A stretch of DNA of 64,000 nucleotides, from contig DKVL01000101.1 in the NCBI GenBank assembly GCA_002491195.1, forward strand, positions 11,497 to 75,496, in the 5' to 3' direction. This document shows, one piece after another, positions 34,107-43,107 of the stretch (position 1 is the stretch's first letter; each line of letters begins with the position of its first letter). This DNA is from Lachnospiraceae bacterium UBA7179 (GTDB lineage Bacteria > Bacillota > Clostridia > Lachnospirales > Lachnospiraceae). The position numbers and the translations under genes were made by a program. The notes beneath the pieces are model-generated. The model saw only the letters and a list, made by a program, of their open reading frames with translations. It was not told the origin of the DNA and did not search any database.

Positions 34107-36656
34107 CTATATTCTGCCCAAACTGATATCATAGTACATCAAGATGTCAGGGTCTTCCTGAACCGTTACTTCTGGAAGTCTATCCGCCAAGTCTACGATC
34201 GCTCTGTAATTCTTCTCTTTCCAGAGCCTGGAAAATCCCACTTTGACTGCCTCCAAACGGAACAATTTAAGCTTCCCCTTAGATGACATATATCCTTCAA
34301 ACTCTTTCAGAAGGTTCTTCTCACGAAGTTTTGCAACATCGTTCTCTTTCGTAACATCCGGGACATACCAGCGCCCCTCTTCATCCTTTATGAAGTTTTC
34401 TTCCAGAATTGTCTGAAGTTCCGGCATCTGTTCATACTGATCAACCGCCTTTACCTTTTGCATAAATTCAGGCTGTATCTCCGCATACGTTTTTGGTCCG
34501 CCATATTCCCGACTAAGCTGCTGGTAGAGCCATGCGACCGCAGTCTTCTCATTTGTGACCAGGAGACCAAACGGAGCGGGCTCTATATCTGTTACGATTC
34601 TTGCTGTGTCGTATTCATTCACCTGATCTGGCAGAAAATACATTCCGTCTCTCTTCAGGAATTTATCATCCAAACCTTTATAAAAATCCGAGGAATCCAT
34701 CGGGATCGGCAGGCCTTGCATAATATGATACGCTACCATGCGGTCAAACAACAAAAACGGCTGCCGTTCTGATATAATCTCTAACTGGTCACCTGCGTAC
34801 ACCACCACAGGAATGTTGGCTAGGTGCTGTCTTACAAATGCCCACGCAGTTTCTTCCGATCCCGCTTTCCTGAGCACTTCTTTTCGGAAGCGGTCCCTGG
34901 GCTTATACGCCGAAATGACTAAATCCTGCTTCACTGCACTTGCATTTGTTATCTGTTTAAAACTGCTTCCCTGCTTGTCGAGCGTTCTTACATCAGCGAC
35001 GACAAAACCTGCTTTCTGCAAAGCTTCCTGGATCGCATTCCAAATCGCATTTTTCGAATTGTGAAACTCCACAGTCATCCATCTGTTAGGTTTGAGTACT
35101 CTATAATATTCACGGAAACATCTGGTCATTAGATCCTGATATTCTGGCAATGCCTTACCCATAGTCGGATTTACAATTGCTTCATATTTACTATTTGTGG
35201 TCGCCCCCAGCCAGGATTCCCACAAAAAGCTGAGTTCCGAATAGTTAAGGTTATCGCCAAACGGCGGATCTGTAAAGATATAATCGCAACTATTATCAGA
35301 CATCTGTAACTGTGTCGTTGAACCTGTGGAGATGCAGTAACTATTCCCTTTGTTATTCTTTAACGCATCTGCAAATTTCTTTACCTTTCCTGCATATGCT
35401 TTAAATGGATTGGCCTCACTGATCATTGATGAAACGTACATTGTTCCACTCAATGGATTGTAAGGAAATGATACCTTTGGTCTAAAACGGTTCATTTTAC
35501 TGATATTAATGATCTGGCTTGTAAACAATATCTTTAATAAGTCTGCCTGTTGGCTTTTTTCAATCAGATCATACAATTTGGCCAGCACATATAAAGTTCT
35601 CTTGTAAAAAAAATGATGGACATGAGTCAGGCCAATTTTGTCATTACGACGACTTTCTTTGCCTTCGCAGAGTCTTACAGCCGGGAACCAATACGGGATT
35701 TTTAATTGATTGATTCTTTCTATGACATCCAGATCATTTTGATCCGGAACTTTGTTAAATCTCTTTTTTCCGTACTGATAATTGATCAATACTGGCTTTT
35801 GTTTTACCATGCTTTTCGTTGTTCCAAGCGCTTCATCAAAATAATATAAAACAGCGATATCACACTCTTTTTTCCTGAGTTTTCCCCCACATGAAGCACA
35901 GCTAAATTCATCCATGACCTTTCCTGTCTCGGGATTGGCCGCAGCTTCATAGAAAACAATCTCTTCACCGCAATTGGGACAGATCAATACATCTGACCAC
36001 ACTGTATAGTGAATATCTCCCACCACATCCATGCCAGGCTTTCCTGCTTCCCCTGCATCATGACTTGTCTGAAACATCCATGAACACTCATCATATGCCT
36101 TGTTTAAAACTTCCTCTGCCTCCTTCTCAAATGCCGCAACATCGATGTCAGAATTATAGTTTTTACTAATAAAGGTAGCGATGGGTGAGAGGTCGTTGAG
36201 TACCGGATATCGTTTCCCCCATTTCACTTTAGGCATGTCGTGTTCAATAACTCTTTTCAATTCGCTCTCCGGATGCGCGCACATATTTGCCGCAACACCG
36301 GTCATACCGGTTCCACAAAAGCCGTCTAAGACAATATCCCCTGGCTTTGTATAATGCAGAATATATCTCATGATCGCTTTATAAGGGACTTTTGTATGAT
36401 ATGTGTGGGCATTATAAATAGCATCACTCTTTCCTTCACTCACATCTGCCGCAAATGGTTCACAATGATAGTCGTCTGTGTCTTCTGTGTACTCAGTACC
36501 ATTTTCCTTAATGTATTCTCTAATATAAGCATTGGGAAAGACCGTATAATAAGGCGCGTCCGATAAAGCGATCAGCTTTTCATCGTCTCCTATCGGAAAT
36601 CCGTCAACATTTCGGACTTTATCCAGATCAGAACTACTGATTTCTTTTGTTTTCAT
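34107..36656 (-). CDS. Large site-specific DNA methyltransferase (amino-methylating type) with zinc ribbon
   Basis: An 849-residue protein. The SAM motif DGFCGTGMTG is at residues 111-120 and the catalytic motif TDPPFGDNLNYSEL starts at 462; DPPF marks an adenine-N6 or cytosine-N4 methylase. About 340 residues lie between them, including a zinc ribbon (Cys226/229 and Cys253/256), then a ~380-residue C-terminal region. The order motif I then IV with a long insert suggests an alpha-like arrangement. ATG 36656 follows GCGGAGTAAA. It is the last gene of a three-gene operon with a 15-bp gap, so it should modify DNA for a defence module. The target sequence is unknown. Confidence 0.88.
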   Translation of the reverse strand: MKTKEISSSDLDKVRNVDGFPIGDDEKLIALSDAPYYTVFPNAYIREYIKENGTEYTEDTDDYHCEPFAADVSEGKSDAIYNAHTYHTKVPYKAIMRYILHYTKPGDIVLDGFCGTGMTGVAANMCAHPESELKRVIEHDMPKVKWGKRYPVLNDLSPIATFISKNYNSDIDVAAFEKEAEEVLNKAYDECSWMFQTSHDAGEAGKPGMDVVGDIHYTVWSDVLICPNCGEEIVFYEAAANPETGKVMDEFSCASCGGKLRKKECDIAVLYYFDEALGTTKSMVKQKPVLINYQYGKKRFNKVPDQNDLDVIERINQLKIPYWFPAVRLCEGKESRRNDKIGLTHVHHFFYKRTLYVLAKLYDLIEKSQQADLLKILFTSQIINISKMNRFRPKVSFPYNPLSGTMYVSSMISEANPFKAYAGKVKKFADALKNNKGNSYCISTGSTTQLQMSDNSCDYIFTDPPFGDNLNYSELSFLWESWLGATTNSKYEAIVNPTMGKALPEYQDLMTRCFREYYRVLKPNRWMTVEFHNSKNAIWNAIQEALQKAGFVVADVRTLDKQGSSFKQITNASAVKQDLVISAYKPRDRFRKEVLRKAGSEETAWAFVRQHLANIPVVVYAGDQLEIISERQPFLLFDRMVAYHIMQGLPIPMDSSDFYKGLDDKFLKRDGMYFLPDQVNEYDTARIVTDIEPAPFGLLVTNEKTAVAWLYQQLSREYGGPKTYAEIQPEFMQKVKAVDQYEQMPELQTILEENFIKDEEGRWYVPDVTKENDVAKLREKNLLKEFEGYMSSKGKLKLFRLEAVKVGFSRLWKEKNYRAIVDLADRLPEVTVQEDPDILMYYDISLGRI

Positions 36657-36671
36657 TTTACTCCGCTTTCT

Positions 36672-37382
36672 TTATAACCATTTTAGAAAATCATGAAAGG
36701 TCATGAATACAGATTCCTCCGGCGGTTTCCCGCTTTCGATCCGATCCACCTGTCTATGTGTCAACTCAAAAAGACATACATTGCCATCTGTCTTTAAGTC
36801 GCTGCCAACTTTTGACACAGTATTGGCACCGACCAAATAATACGCAACCCCCAGATCAGCTGCACTATCCACTACTTTTCGAAGTGCATGTGCCCCATCC
36901 GGCCCCTGCCACGATGGTCTCCGATTCATCTTAGATAGCAGCTCCAAGGCTCTGTTTTGTGATGTAAATTCCATCCAAAACGTAGTGAACTCAAACCCTT
37001 TGAACTTCACTCCATCATACCATACATAGTCAAGGTCAACTGTCGAGAACGGAGAATCAACTACATACTCATAGCTGCAACTATATTTTGAATCTAAGAA
37101 AGGGGCAAAAAACGCATTGGGAGGAATTGATCCCCGCGAACTTTTTGTGTAATCCAGATCGTATGACGAGATATTCGTCCTGCTCTTTGGTCTGTTATCT
37201 GTCTCCTGATTCAGAGAATTTCTGTAATTTTTTTCATAAAAGTATGCGATTGTTCTGTCATCTTTGCTTAGAACGATCGGCCAGATAACGTTTGAAGATC
37301 CGTATTTTCGGATCAGTTCATCAATGATTGGTTTTTCAGCTTTACCGGTTGCTGCTGAATATGTTGGGTTTGTCTGTGCCAT
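36672..37382 (-). CDS. Unknown protein of the methyltransferase/ATPase module, possibly nuclease-like
   Basis: About 236 residues. The start ATG 37382 has AAAGGATGAGAATC in front. No signal peptide or membrane segment. A central stretch, STVDLDYVWYDGVKFKGFEF followed by TTFWMEF, has an Asp-rich strand followed by a strand with Glu, reminiscent of a PD-(D/E)XK core in which the final Lys is Thr; this is weak. SKMNRRPSWQGPDGAHALRK and YYLVGANTVSKVG are otherwise unplaced. It sits between the ATPase (17-bp gap) and methylase (15-bp gap), so it belongs to their system and may be the effector or specificity partner. Confidence 0.7.
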   Translation of the reverse strand: MAQTNPTYSAATGKAEKPIIDELIRKYGSSNVIWPIVLSKDDRTIAYFYEKNYRNSLNQETDNRPKSRTNISSYDLDYTKSSRGSIPPNAFFAPFLDSKYSCSYEYVVDSPFSTVDLDYVWYDGVKFKGFEFTTFWMEFTSQNRALELLSKMNRRPSWQGPDGAHALRKVVDSAADLGVAYYLVGANTVSKVGSDLKTDGNVCLFELTHRQVDRIESGKPPEESVFMTFHDFLKWL

Positions 37383-37399
37383 GATTCTCATCCTTTCTT

Positions 37400-40300
37400 T
37401 TAATGAACAACAATTCTTAGCCTGCTGGTCTCTTTTCCTTTCCTATATCCGGCAACGATGTCATTCACTTTTGCTTTGAATGCCGCTTCCTCCACAGGCG
37501 GCAGTTCTTTCAGTTTCTGTACAAGATCGCCGGCATCAATCACGACCGGCTCAAATCCCTGAAACATTGCATTCATGCTCTTAATAAAGGCGTGATCTAC
37601 CTCCTCCGGAAGACTGCCCGAAGCAGCAAATTCCTCTATTTCCTTCACTTCCTGAGTTCTTAAGAACTTTTTCTGTTCAAGAGCAAGCGGGTCTGATATC
37701 AGATCCAGGAGCATCCTGGTCCATTCAACCGTAATATCATTGATTCTTGCCTCCAGATGATCGATCTGTCCAGGTACATCCCTGACCTTATCACCCATAC
37801 GATACCCACAATGAGGGCAGATCGGACTGCTCTTTAATTCATCTGTTGTGAGTTCATAACACACTTTGAGTTTTGCCATATCCTGCTCCAGTTCCACAAG
37901 CTTACCAGCAGACAAGATCTCAATACTGCGTAGTTTTCTCAGATTACCAAGAGCCAGACTTTCCTGAAGCTTTGCATACCTCCTGGCATCATCGATTCCG
38001 AGCCGCTTTCTCTTATGCTCTTTATAGTAAATGTCAATATATCTCTTTTTGATCTTTTCAAGTTCTGATACCACCTTCTTTGCTGCGGTATCTCCAGATA
38101 CGCCTTCCATAATGCTGTCCCTGGCTTCTCGGAATGCTGCCTTACCTTTTTCGATTTCTGACTTCATATTGGTATCAGGATCGAGAAACTCAATATTGGC
38201 AATATAGCTAATGGATTCTGCACAAACGGCCTTAAAGGTCAAAAGTTCTGGTATCAGCTTCATCAAGGAAATCTGCTTTTCTATTTCTTTCACCTTATCG
38301 CCAGACAAAACGAGATGATTGAATTTGGCTGGTGTATTGTACTTTGCACTGTAATTGCTAAATTCGTTCCTGACAGCTGTACAAGCCAGACGCATCAGAT
38401 TTACTCTTTGCGAATCCGCTAATGGTTCTCCCCACAATGCAAAGCCATCGATCAGTTTTCTCTCCAGAACAACCGCATCGCTGCACATCTTGTGAGCTAT
38501 CTTTAGAAGTTCTGCAACACACTTTTCCCGATCATCAGGATGATCGAGAAGTGCCGGGTCAAGATCCAGTATTTTGAAAAGTGTCTTGCGTTCTGTCAAG
38601 GAAACCTGAACTGGTCTTGACAGATATTTGAACTCGTATAAATCAACCGCCCCAAACTTTGGCGCTCTGTCAAGATCCGATGCGGTGAGCGTACTTCCAT
38701 CTTTGAGCGTTATCACAGCATATCCTGCGTATACCAGCGACAAGAAAATGATCGGTGTAAAAAAGTAATTGATCTTGAACTTCTTCTCGACAAACGTACC
38801 ATCATTAGCCGGCTCGAACATGTCAGAATAATTCAGCACGCCCTGCGGCTGAAGCTGCTTTACCAGCCCCATGTAATAGGACGCATATTCTGAACCTTCA
38901 GGCCTTATCGTCTCTCCTTCCAATAAATCAAAACTTTGCAGCAACTGTACTGCCTGTTGGTTCTTATGTCCGGCAAAGTAATCCAATACAGCTCTTACTG
39001 CCTCAGCCTGGTTTCTTCTGGTAATTTTTATCTTCATAACAGGATAATCTGGATAAATCCTTCCAAAATGCGCATCCAAACAGATTGATGATACCAAATC
39101 AAGCGTATCCTTAAAGGTCATATCTTGATTCCATTTTCCCTTTAACACTTCCATGATCGGACACATATGACGTTTATATGCCACATAAAAGCACTGATTC
39201 CTGTTCTCCCTAAGATATGTTACCAGCTTCTTTTTGCACATATCTGCCTTGCCAAGATAAACCTCCTTATCCCTGCCCTCACTAAGATCGGCTTGTGCAT
39301 TTGCCGCGGCAAACTGTCTCATCCATTCCTTAAATTCATCACTCCCATTGAAATAAAAATGAAAATAAAAGTAAACCTCACCATCCACATCATGTGTAGT
39401 AACACTTACATCTCCAAAGGGAGGCATGATGTGAATATAGAAATCGCGTTCTGGCTGTGTTGTGCTTCTTTCTTCCGGAAGTCCCATGAATAGATACCCT
39501 TCCCGAAAAATATTATGGGAATCCCAATTAAGATCATACGAATAGATATGAAATCCATTGACATACTGACGTTCTTCCCATTCCATGCATTGATATACAA
39601 CAGTATAAAAGCAGCGGTTCAGCTCTCCATCAGTCACCATTGCTGCCTTCTGCCGGATTCGTTGCTCATAGTCCACTACCTTATCTACGTCAATGTAATA
39701 TTGGTTATTTGCATCATTGTAAATAATAAACTGTCCGGAAACAGTTTTCATAATCTCTTTCAAAACGGCATTCACTGCACCAAGCAGGAAATCTGCATCC
39801 TGTTCCGGCATTGGTAAATATAAACACAAATCATCCTTCAAACTCTCTGCCGTAAGACCAATCTGTGCATCCGGACCACTTGTTGTCAACCTATATACGC
39901 TGAGCGCATAAATAATCCGTAAAGCCATCGGCTTATAAGCAGCCTTGGTAAATGAGCGATTGATGATTTCCTCCAGCTGTCCACTGGCACCTACAACTCT
40001 ACTGATTGTAATGTCACTCTTAAGAAGTCCATTCGATCTGACTGCCGGCCAATAGTCATCAAATGAAATCACGCCCGGCCTGTCAATCGGAACCTCCTTA
40101 TTGGCTATAACCTTCATTGTAAGAGATATATTCTTAAGAATGTGTCTATTCTCGATTAAATGAATGTTATTAAACACTTCTATATAAGCCGGGTGAATCG
40201 GGAAAAGATCCACAAAATCTTCCATCTTGGAAGACATACTGGCATACATGCTGCTGAATTTCTCAAGATGCTGGCGAATCAGTGCCTTCTGCTCTGGTGT

Positions 40301-41086
40301 CTTCTTCAAAATGCGCTCAGACACTACGTATGCAGTCGCCTCTTTTGTGATCATGATCTGTGTAAAACGGTCGCGAACCTTCCTTAGAGTCTCGCTTGCG
40401 AAATGAAATCCCGGATGATCAAAAACCTTCTCCTGCACACAACAGATCAGTCTGATTTTCGACTTAGAACACATCTCTGCCATAGATTGCAGGAAAGCAA
40501 GATCCAACACGATCTGACGTTTATCCCTGGAGGTCAGATAAGAAAGCAGTTCATCGATTACAATCAAATATCCCTTATCAGGATACTTTGACTGGAATAC
40601 AGCCATCATTTCCCTGATAAGACGTGCGTTATCACGAACACTATTCAAATCCGGCACCGTGTAATCAATACCTCTCTCAGAAAAGTCCTCCTCCATACCC
40701 GCAAGAATGATCTCACGTAATGGCATTGTAAGCCCATCCACTTTCAGGCGCAGAACCGCAAACTTCCCGGCAACAATTTTCATATGTTCGCCAAACTTTT
40801 TATTCTGCACAAAATCAATGTTTCTTTCATCTGCAGCAATCGCCGCAATTACAGACATAAGGTGTGATTTTCCAGTACCATAGTTCCCTATGATCATGAC
40901 AGCTTTATTATCAATGACCTCTTCCATCTGAAGCTGATCAATAACCACTGCCTTTAAACGATCTGCCATTGCATCAGACATAACATAGGTCTGAACCACA
41001 TCCTTCGCCACTTTTGTGTCAGCTGTTTCCAACAACTGAATGGCAGATTCGATAGGCTTAAAATTTATTAGCTCTGAATACTTCAT
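37400..41086 (-). CDS. BrxC/PglY-like P-loop ATPase, 1228 aa (DUF6079-like)
   Basis: The largest protein of the window and first gene of the module. Walker A is GNYGTGKSH at residues 67-75, Walker B VIDELLSYL at 176-184, and RLICCVQEKVF is the sensor strand. A long middle region follows, and the C-terminus has a lone CPHC pair at 1090-1093. Size, Walker sequences and early ATPase position resemble the BrxC/PglY ATPases of BREX and Pgl phage-defence systems (annotated in many genomes as DUF6079). It should couple ATP hydrolysis to recognition or restriction of foreign DNA. PglZ, BrxL and PglW are not nearby. The start ATG 41086 follows TTGGAGATATGACAA. Confidence 0.78.
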   Translation of the reverse strand: MKYSELINFKPIESAIQLLETADTKVAKDVVQTYVMSDAMADRLKAVVIDQLQMEEVIDNKAVMIIGNYGTGKSHLMSVIAAIAADERNIDFVQNKKFGEHMKIVAGKFAVLRLKVDGLTMPLREIILAGMEEDFSERGIDYTVPDLNSVRDNARLIREMMAVFQSKYPDKGYLIVIDELLSYLTSRDKRQIVLDLAFLQSMAEMCSKSKIRLICCVQEKVFDHPGFHFASETLRKVRDRFTQIMITKEATAYVVSERILKKTPEQKALIRQHLEKFSSMYASMSSKMEDFVDLFPIHPAYIEVFNNIHLIENRHILKNISLTMKVIANKEVPIDRPGVISFDDYWPAVRSNGLLKSDITISRVVGASGQLEEIINRSFTKAAYKPMALRIIYALSVYRLTTSGPDAQIGLTAESLKDDLCLYLPMPEQDADFLLGAVNAVLKEIMKTVSGQFIIYNDANNQYYIDVDKVVDYEQRIRQKAAMVTDGELNRCFYTVVYQCMEWEERQYVNGFHIYSYDLNWDSHNIFREGYLFMGLPEERSTTQPERDFYIHIMPPFGDVSVTTHDVDGEVYFYFHFYFNGSDEFKEWMRQFAAANAQADLSEGRDKEVYLGKADMCKKKLVTYLRENRNQCFYVAYKRHMCPIMEVLKGKWNQDMTFKDTLDLVSSICLDAHFGRIYPDYPVMKIKITRRNQAEAVRAVLDYFAGHKNQQAVQLLQSFDLLEGETIRPEGSEYASYYMGLVKQLQPQGVLNYSDMFEPANDGTFVEKKFKINYFFTPIIFLSLVYAGYAVITLKDGSTLTASDLDRAPKFGAVDLYEFKYLSRPVQVSLTERKTLFKILDLDPALLDHPDDREKCVAELLKIAHKMCSDAVVLERKLIDGFALWGEPLADSQRVNLMRLACTAVRNEFSNYSAKYNTPAKFNHLVLSGDKVKEIEKQISLMKLIPELLTFKAVCAESISYIANIEFLDPDTNMKSEIEKGKAAFREARDSIMEGVSGDTAAKKVVSELEKIKKRYIDIYYKEHKRKRLGIDDARRYAKLQESLALGNLRKLRSIEILSAGKLVELEQDMAKLKVCYELTTDELKSSPICPHCGYRMGDKVRDVPGQIDHLEARINDITVEWTRMLLDLISDPLALEQKKFLRTQEVKEIEEFAASGSLPEEVDHAFIKSMNAMFQGFEPVVIDAGDLVQKLKELPPVEEAAFKAKVNDIVAGYRKGKETSRLRIVVH

Positions 41087-41201
41087 TTGTCATATCTCCA
41101 ACCGACCGGTTCCTCTCTGGTTCTTCTTTCTCTTTGCCTGTCTATTCTAACATATAAAAGTCCATTTTGCCATAAAAAAGGGCAAAAGATCCTTGCCGAT
41201 A

Positions 41202-42392
41202 TCATTCCTCAGTCTTTTTCGCCAACTTATGATGAACTGCAAGTCCCATTAACAGCAGAACCGGAAAGACAACTGCGCACAGTATTCCCCATCCCAGATT
41301 ATCACCAGACAGTCCCGAGAAGATCCCCACAAAGGTCGGTCCGCCCGAACAGCCGACATCCCCGCCCAGCGCCAGCATCGCAAAGAGCGCCGTTCCTCCC
41401 GCCGGCATCGACTTCGAAGCCAGCGAAAAAGTTCCCGGCCAGAGGATTCCGACGGAAAAGCCACAGATCCCGCAGCCCACAAGCGACAACGCCGGCACCG
41501 GCGAAAGCGCGATCAACAGATACGAAAAAAGGCACAAAATGCCGCTGCCCACCATACACTTTTCCAGCGGAAGCTTTTCTCCGAACTTTCCATAGATTGC
41601 CCTTGCGCTGCCCATCGTGACTGCAAAAAACATCGGTCCCGCCAGATCCCCGACTGTCTTTGACACCTGCAGCCCCTGCTCTGCAAAAGTGGACGCCCAC
41701 TGGCTCACTGCCTGCTCGCAGGCCCCCGCGCACGCCATCAGCAGGACAAACAGCCAGAACACTTTCGAGGTAAACAACTGTCCCAGCGACATTCCCTCCT
41801 CGCCCTCTGCCAGCAGCTCCGGGACCGGAACTTTCATAAAAACAACCATATTGGCAATCGGAACCAGCGCCCACACGACTGCCATGATTCTCCAGTTTGC
41901 GATTCCGGCAAGATGGAAAAACAGTGTGGAAATCAATACTACACCGACATGCCCCCAACAGTAAAAAGAGTGCAGCAGACTCATCGCGGTCTCCTTGTTT
42001 TCTGTGGGACACGCCTCCATCACCGGGCTGACCACAACCTCAAGCAGCCCGCCGCCAACGGCATACAGTACCGTGGCGATCAGCAGACCGGCATATGCGT
42101 CTGGCAAAATCTCTGGCAGTATGGTTAAGGCAATCAGCCCTGCCGCCGCAGCAGCGTGTGCCAGAACCATAGCCGCCCGATATCCGATCTGATCCACAAA
42201 TCCAACTGATGCCGCATCCACCAGAAGCTGAACTCCGAAATTGACCGTGACCAGAAACGTGATCTGCGTCAGCGCAATTCCATAGCTGTTATGAAATGTC
42301 AGAAACAGCAGCGGCACGAAATTGTTTACGATCGCCTGCACGATATAACCCACAAAGCAGGCGTACATTGTCTGATTATAATTATGGTTCAT
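41202..42392 (-). CDS. Major-facilitator-superfamily transporter
   Basis: A 396-residue membrane protein with twelve predicted helices. IVQAIVNNFVPLLFLTFHNS opens TM1, DQIGYRAAMVLAHAAAAAGL is the loop 2-3 region (a G-R motif variant), and PMFFAVTMGSARAIYGKFGEKL lies at the centre. The family moves sugars, drugs or anions by proton coupling; nothing indicates the substrate. ATG 42392 is preceded by GGATGGATCAGAGGG. Its stop lies 115 bp from the start of the ATPase module, which it precedes on the same strand, so the two could be partly cotranscribed, though 41087-41201 also contains a possible -10 (TAGAAT). Confidence 0.88.
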   Translation of the reverse strand: MNHNYNQTMYACFVGYIVQAIVNNFVPLLFLTFHNSYGIALTQITFLVTVNFGVQLLVDAASVGFVDQIGYRAAMVLAHAAAAAGLIALTILPEILPDAYAGLLIATVLYAVGGGLLEVVVSPVMEACPTENKETAMSLLHSFYCWGHVGVVLISTLFFHLAGIANWRIMAVVWALVPIANMVVFMKVPVPELLAEGEEGMSLGQLFTSKVFWLFVLLMACAGACEQAVSQWASTFAEQGLQVSKTVGDLAGPMFFAVTMGSARAIYGKFGEKLPLEKCMVGSGILCLFSYLLIALSPVPALSLVGCGICGFSVGILWPGTFSLASKSMPAGGTALFAMLALGGDVGCSGGPTFVGIFSGLSGDNLGWGILCAVVFPVLLLMGLAVHHKLAKKTEE

Positions 42393-42592
42393 CCCTCTGA
42401 TCCATCCTTTTTATCCCTTTTCGTTTTCAATGCATAATAGTACCACAAAAAAGCAGAAATGTATACGCTGTTTTTTGAAATTTTATGTGATGCAGTTTTG
42501 ATGCAATTTCGATACAAATATGATGCACATGGCATTTAGAATGTCTTATGAAATGTCCAAAAAACTCCCAAACAGAAAGGAAGCGTAACGCA

Positions 42593-42813
42593 ATGAATAA
42601 AATAACCATAAAAATCATTTGCATCCTGCTGATCCTCGGAAAGAACAAGCAGTCTATCAGTTATTTACCACCAGTGACGCCGGCGCGAACTGGTCATTGG
42701 AGCGCGAACTGGCTTGCGACACTCTGCTTTACTATTCGATTGCCAGTGATCGCCAGATTTATATGATCGACCAGTCTGGAAATGTATCTGTTTTAGGAAC
42801 TGTTCAGAGTTAG
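42593..42813 (+). pseudogene. Remnant of a secreted BNR/Asp-box repeat protein
   Basis: ATG 42593 after an AGAAAGGAAG site begins a signal-peptide-like MNKITIKIICILLILG. The reading frame then shifts: in the frame open from 42619 to 42813 one reads TTSDAGANWSLERELACD, containing the Asp-box motif SxDxGxxW, then SIASDRQIYMIDQSGNVSVL. The pieces look like the start and one internal repeat of a much longer BNR or sialidase-like extracellular protein, joined by deletion and a frameshift. No complete copy is in the window. Confidence 0.6.
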
Positions 42814-42841
42814 GCAAGTCAAAATACAGTTTCTCAGATTC

Positions 42842-42870
42842 TTGACAGCGACTTTGTCTGGTGCTATAGT
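42842..42870 (+). promoter_or_regulatory. Promoter TTGACA-N17-TATAGT of the RNA-repair operon
   Basis: A consensus -35 (42842-42847) and a near-consensus -10 (42865-42870) at 17 bp. It leaves a leader of about 230 nt before the ligase start, with a start-stop ATGTAA (42913-42918) behind GGAGGTTCCCC, a hairpin (43029-43043) and a family 2 palindrome. Confidence 0.75.
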
Positions 42871-43058
42871 GAAAAACAGCAAAAGTGTTTTCTTTGAGAT
42901 CGGAGGTTCCCCATGTAATCCTATATTCTGACAAATTTGAAACTGTACAAAAAACCGCAGGCACGAAAAGATTTGGTCAACAAATCGTGACTGTTCTTTT
43001 TGCGTACACGCTGATGCAAAGGAAATATGCCGCAAAAAGCGGCACATCGGCGGCGCGG

Positions 43059-43085
43059 CGGGCAGGGAGAAACTTTCCCTACTCG
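43059..43085 (+). repeat. Palindrome family 2, copy in the RNA-ligase leader
   Basis: CGGGCAGGGAGAAA/TTTCCCTACTCG, imperfect arms, same core as 18860-18888 and 55172-55200. It ends 22 bp before the ligase start codon, unlike the other copies, which follow stop codons. Confidence 0.7.
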
Positions 43086-43107
43086 ATTCGGAATATAGGA
43101 GGATCCT

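Noticed and set aside
34107..41086. Calling the operon a canonical BREX or DISARM system
   Set aside because: PglZ, BrxL, BrxA/B, DrmA/B and PLD genes are not present; only an ATPase and methylase resemble those systems.
41087..41620. Plus-strand ORF (177 codons) beside the ATPase start and through the MFS gene
   Set aside because: Low-complexity Pro/Arg/Ser translation opposite a convincing transporter gene; no ribosome site.
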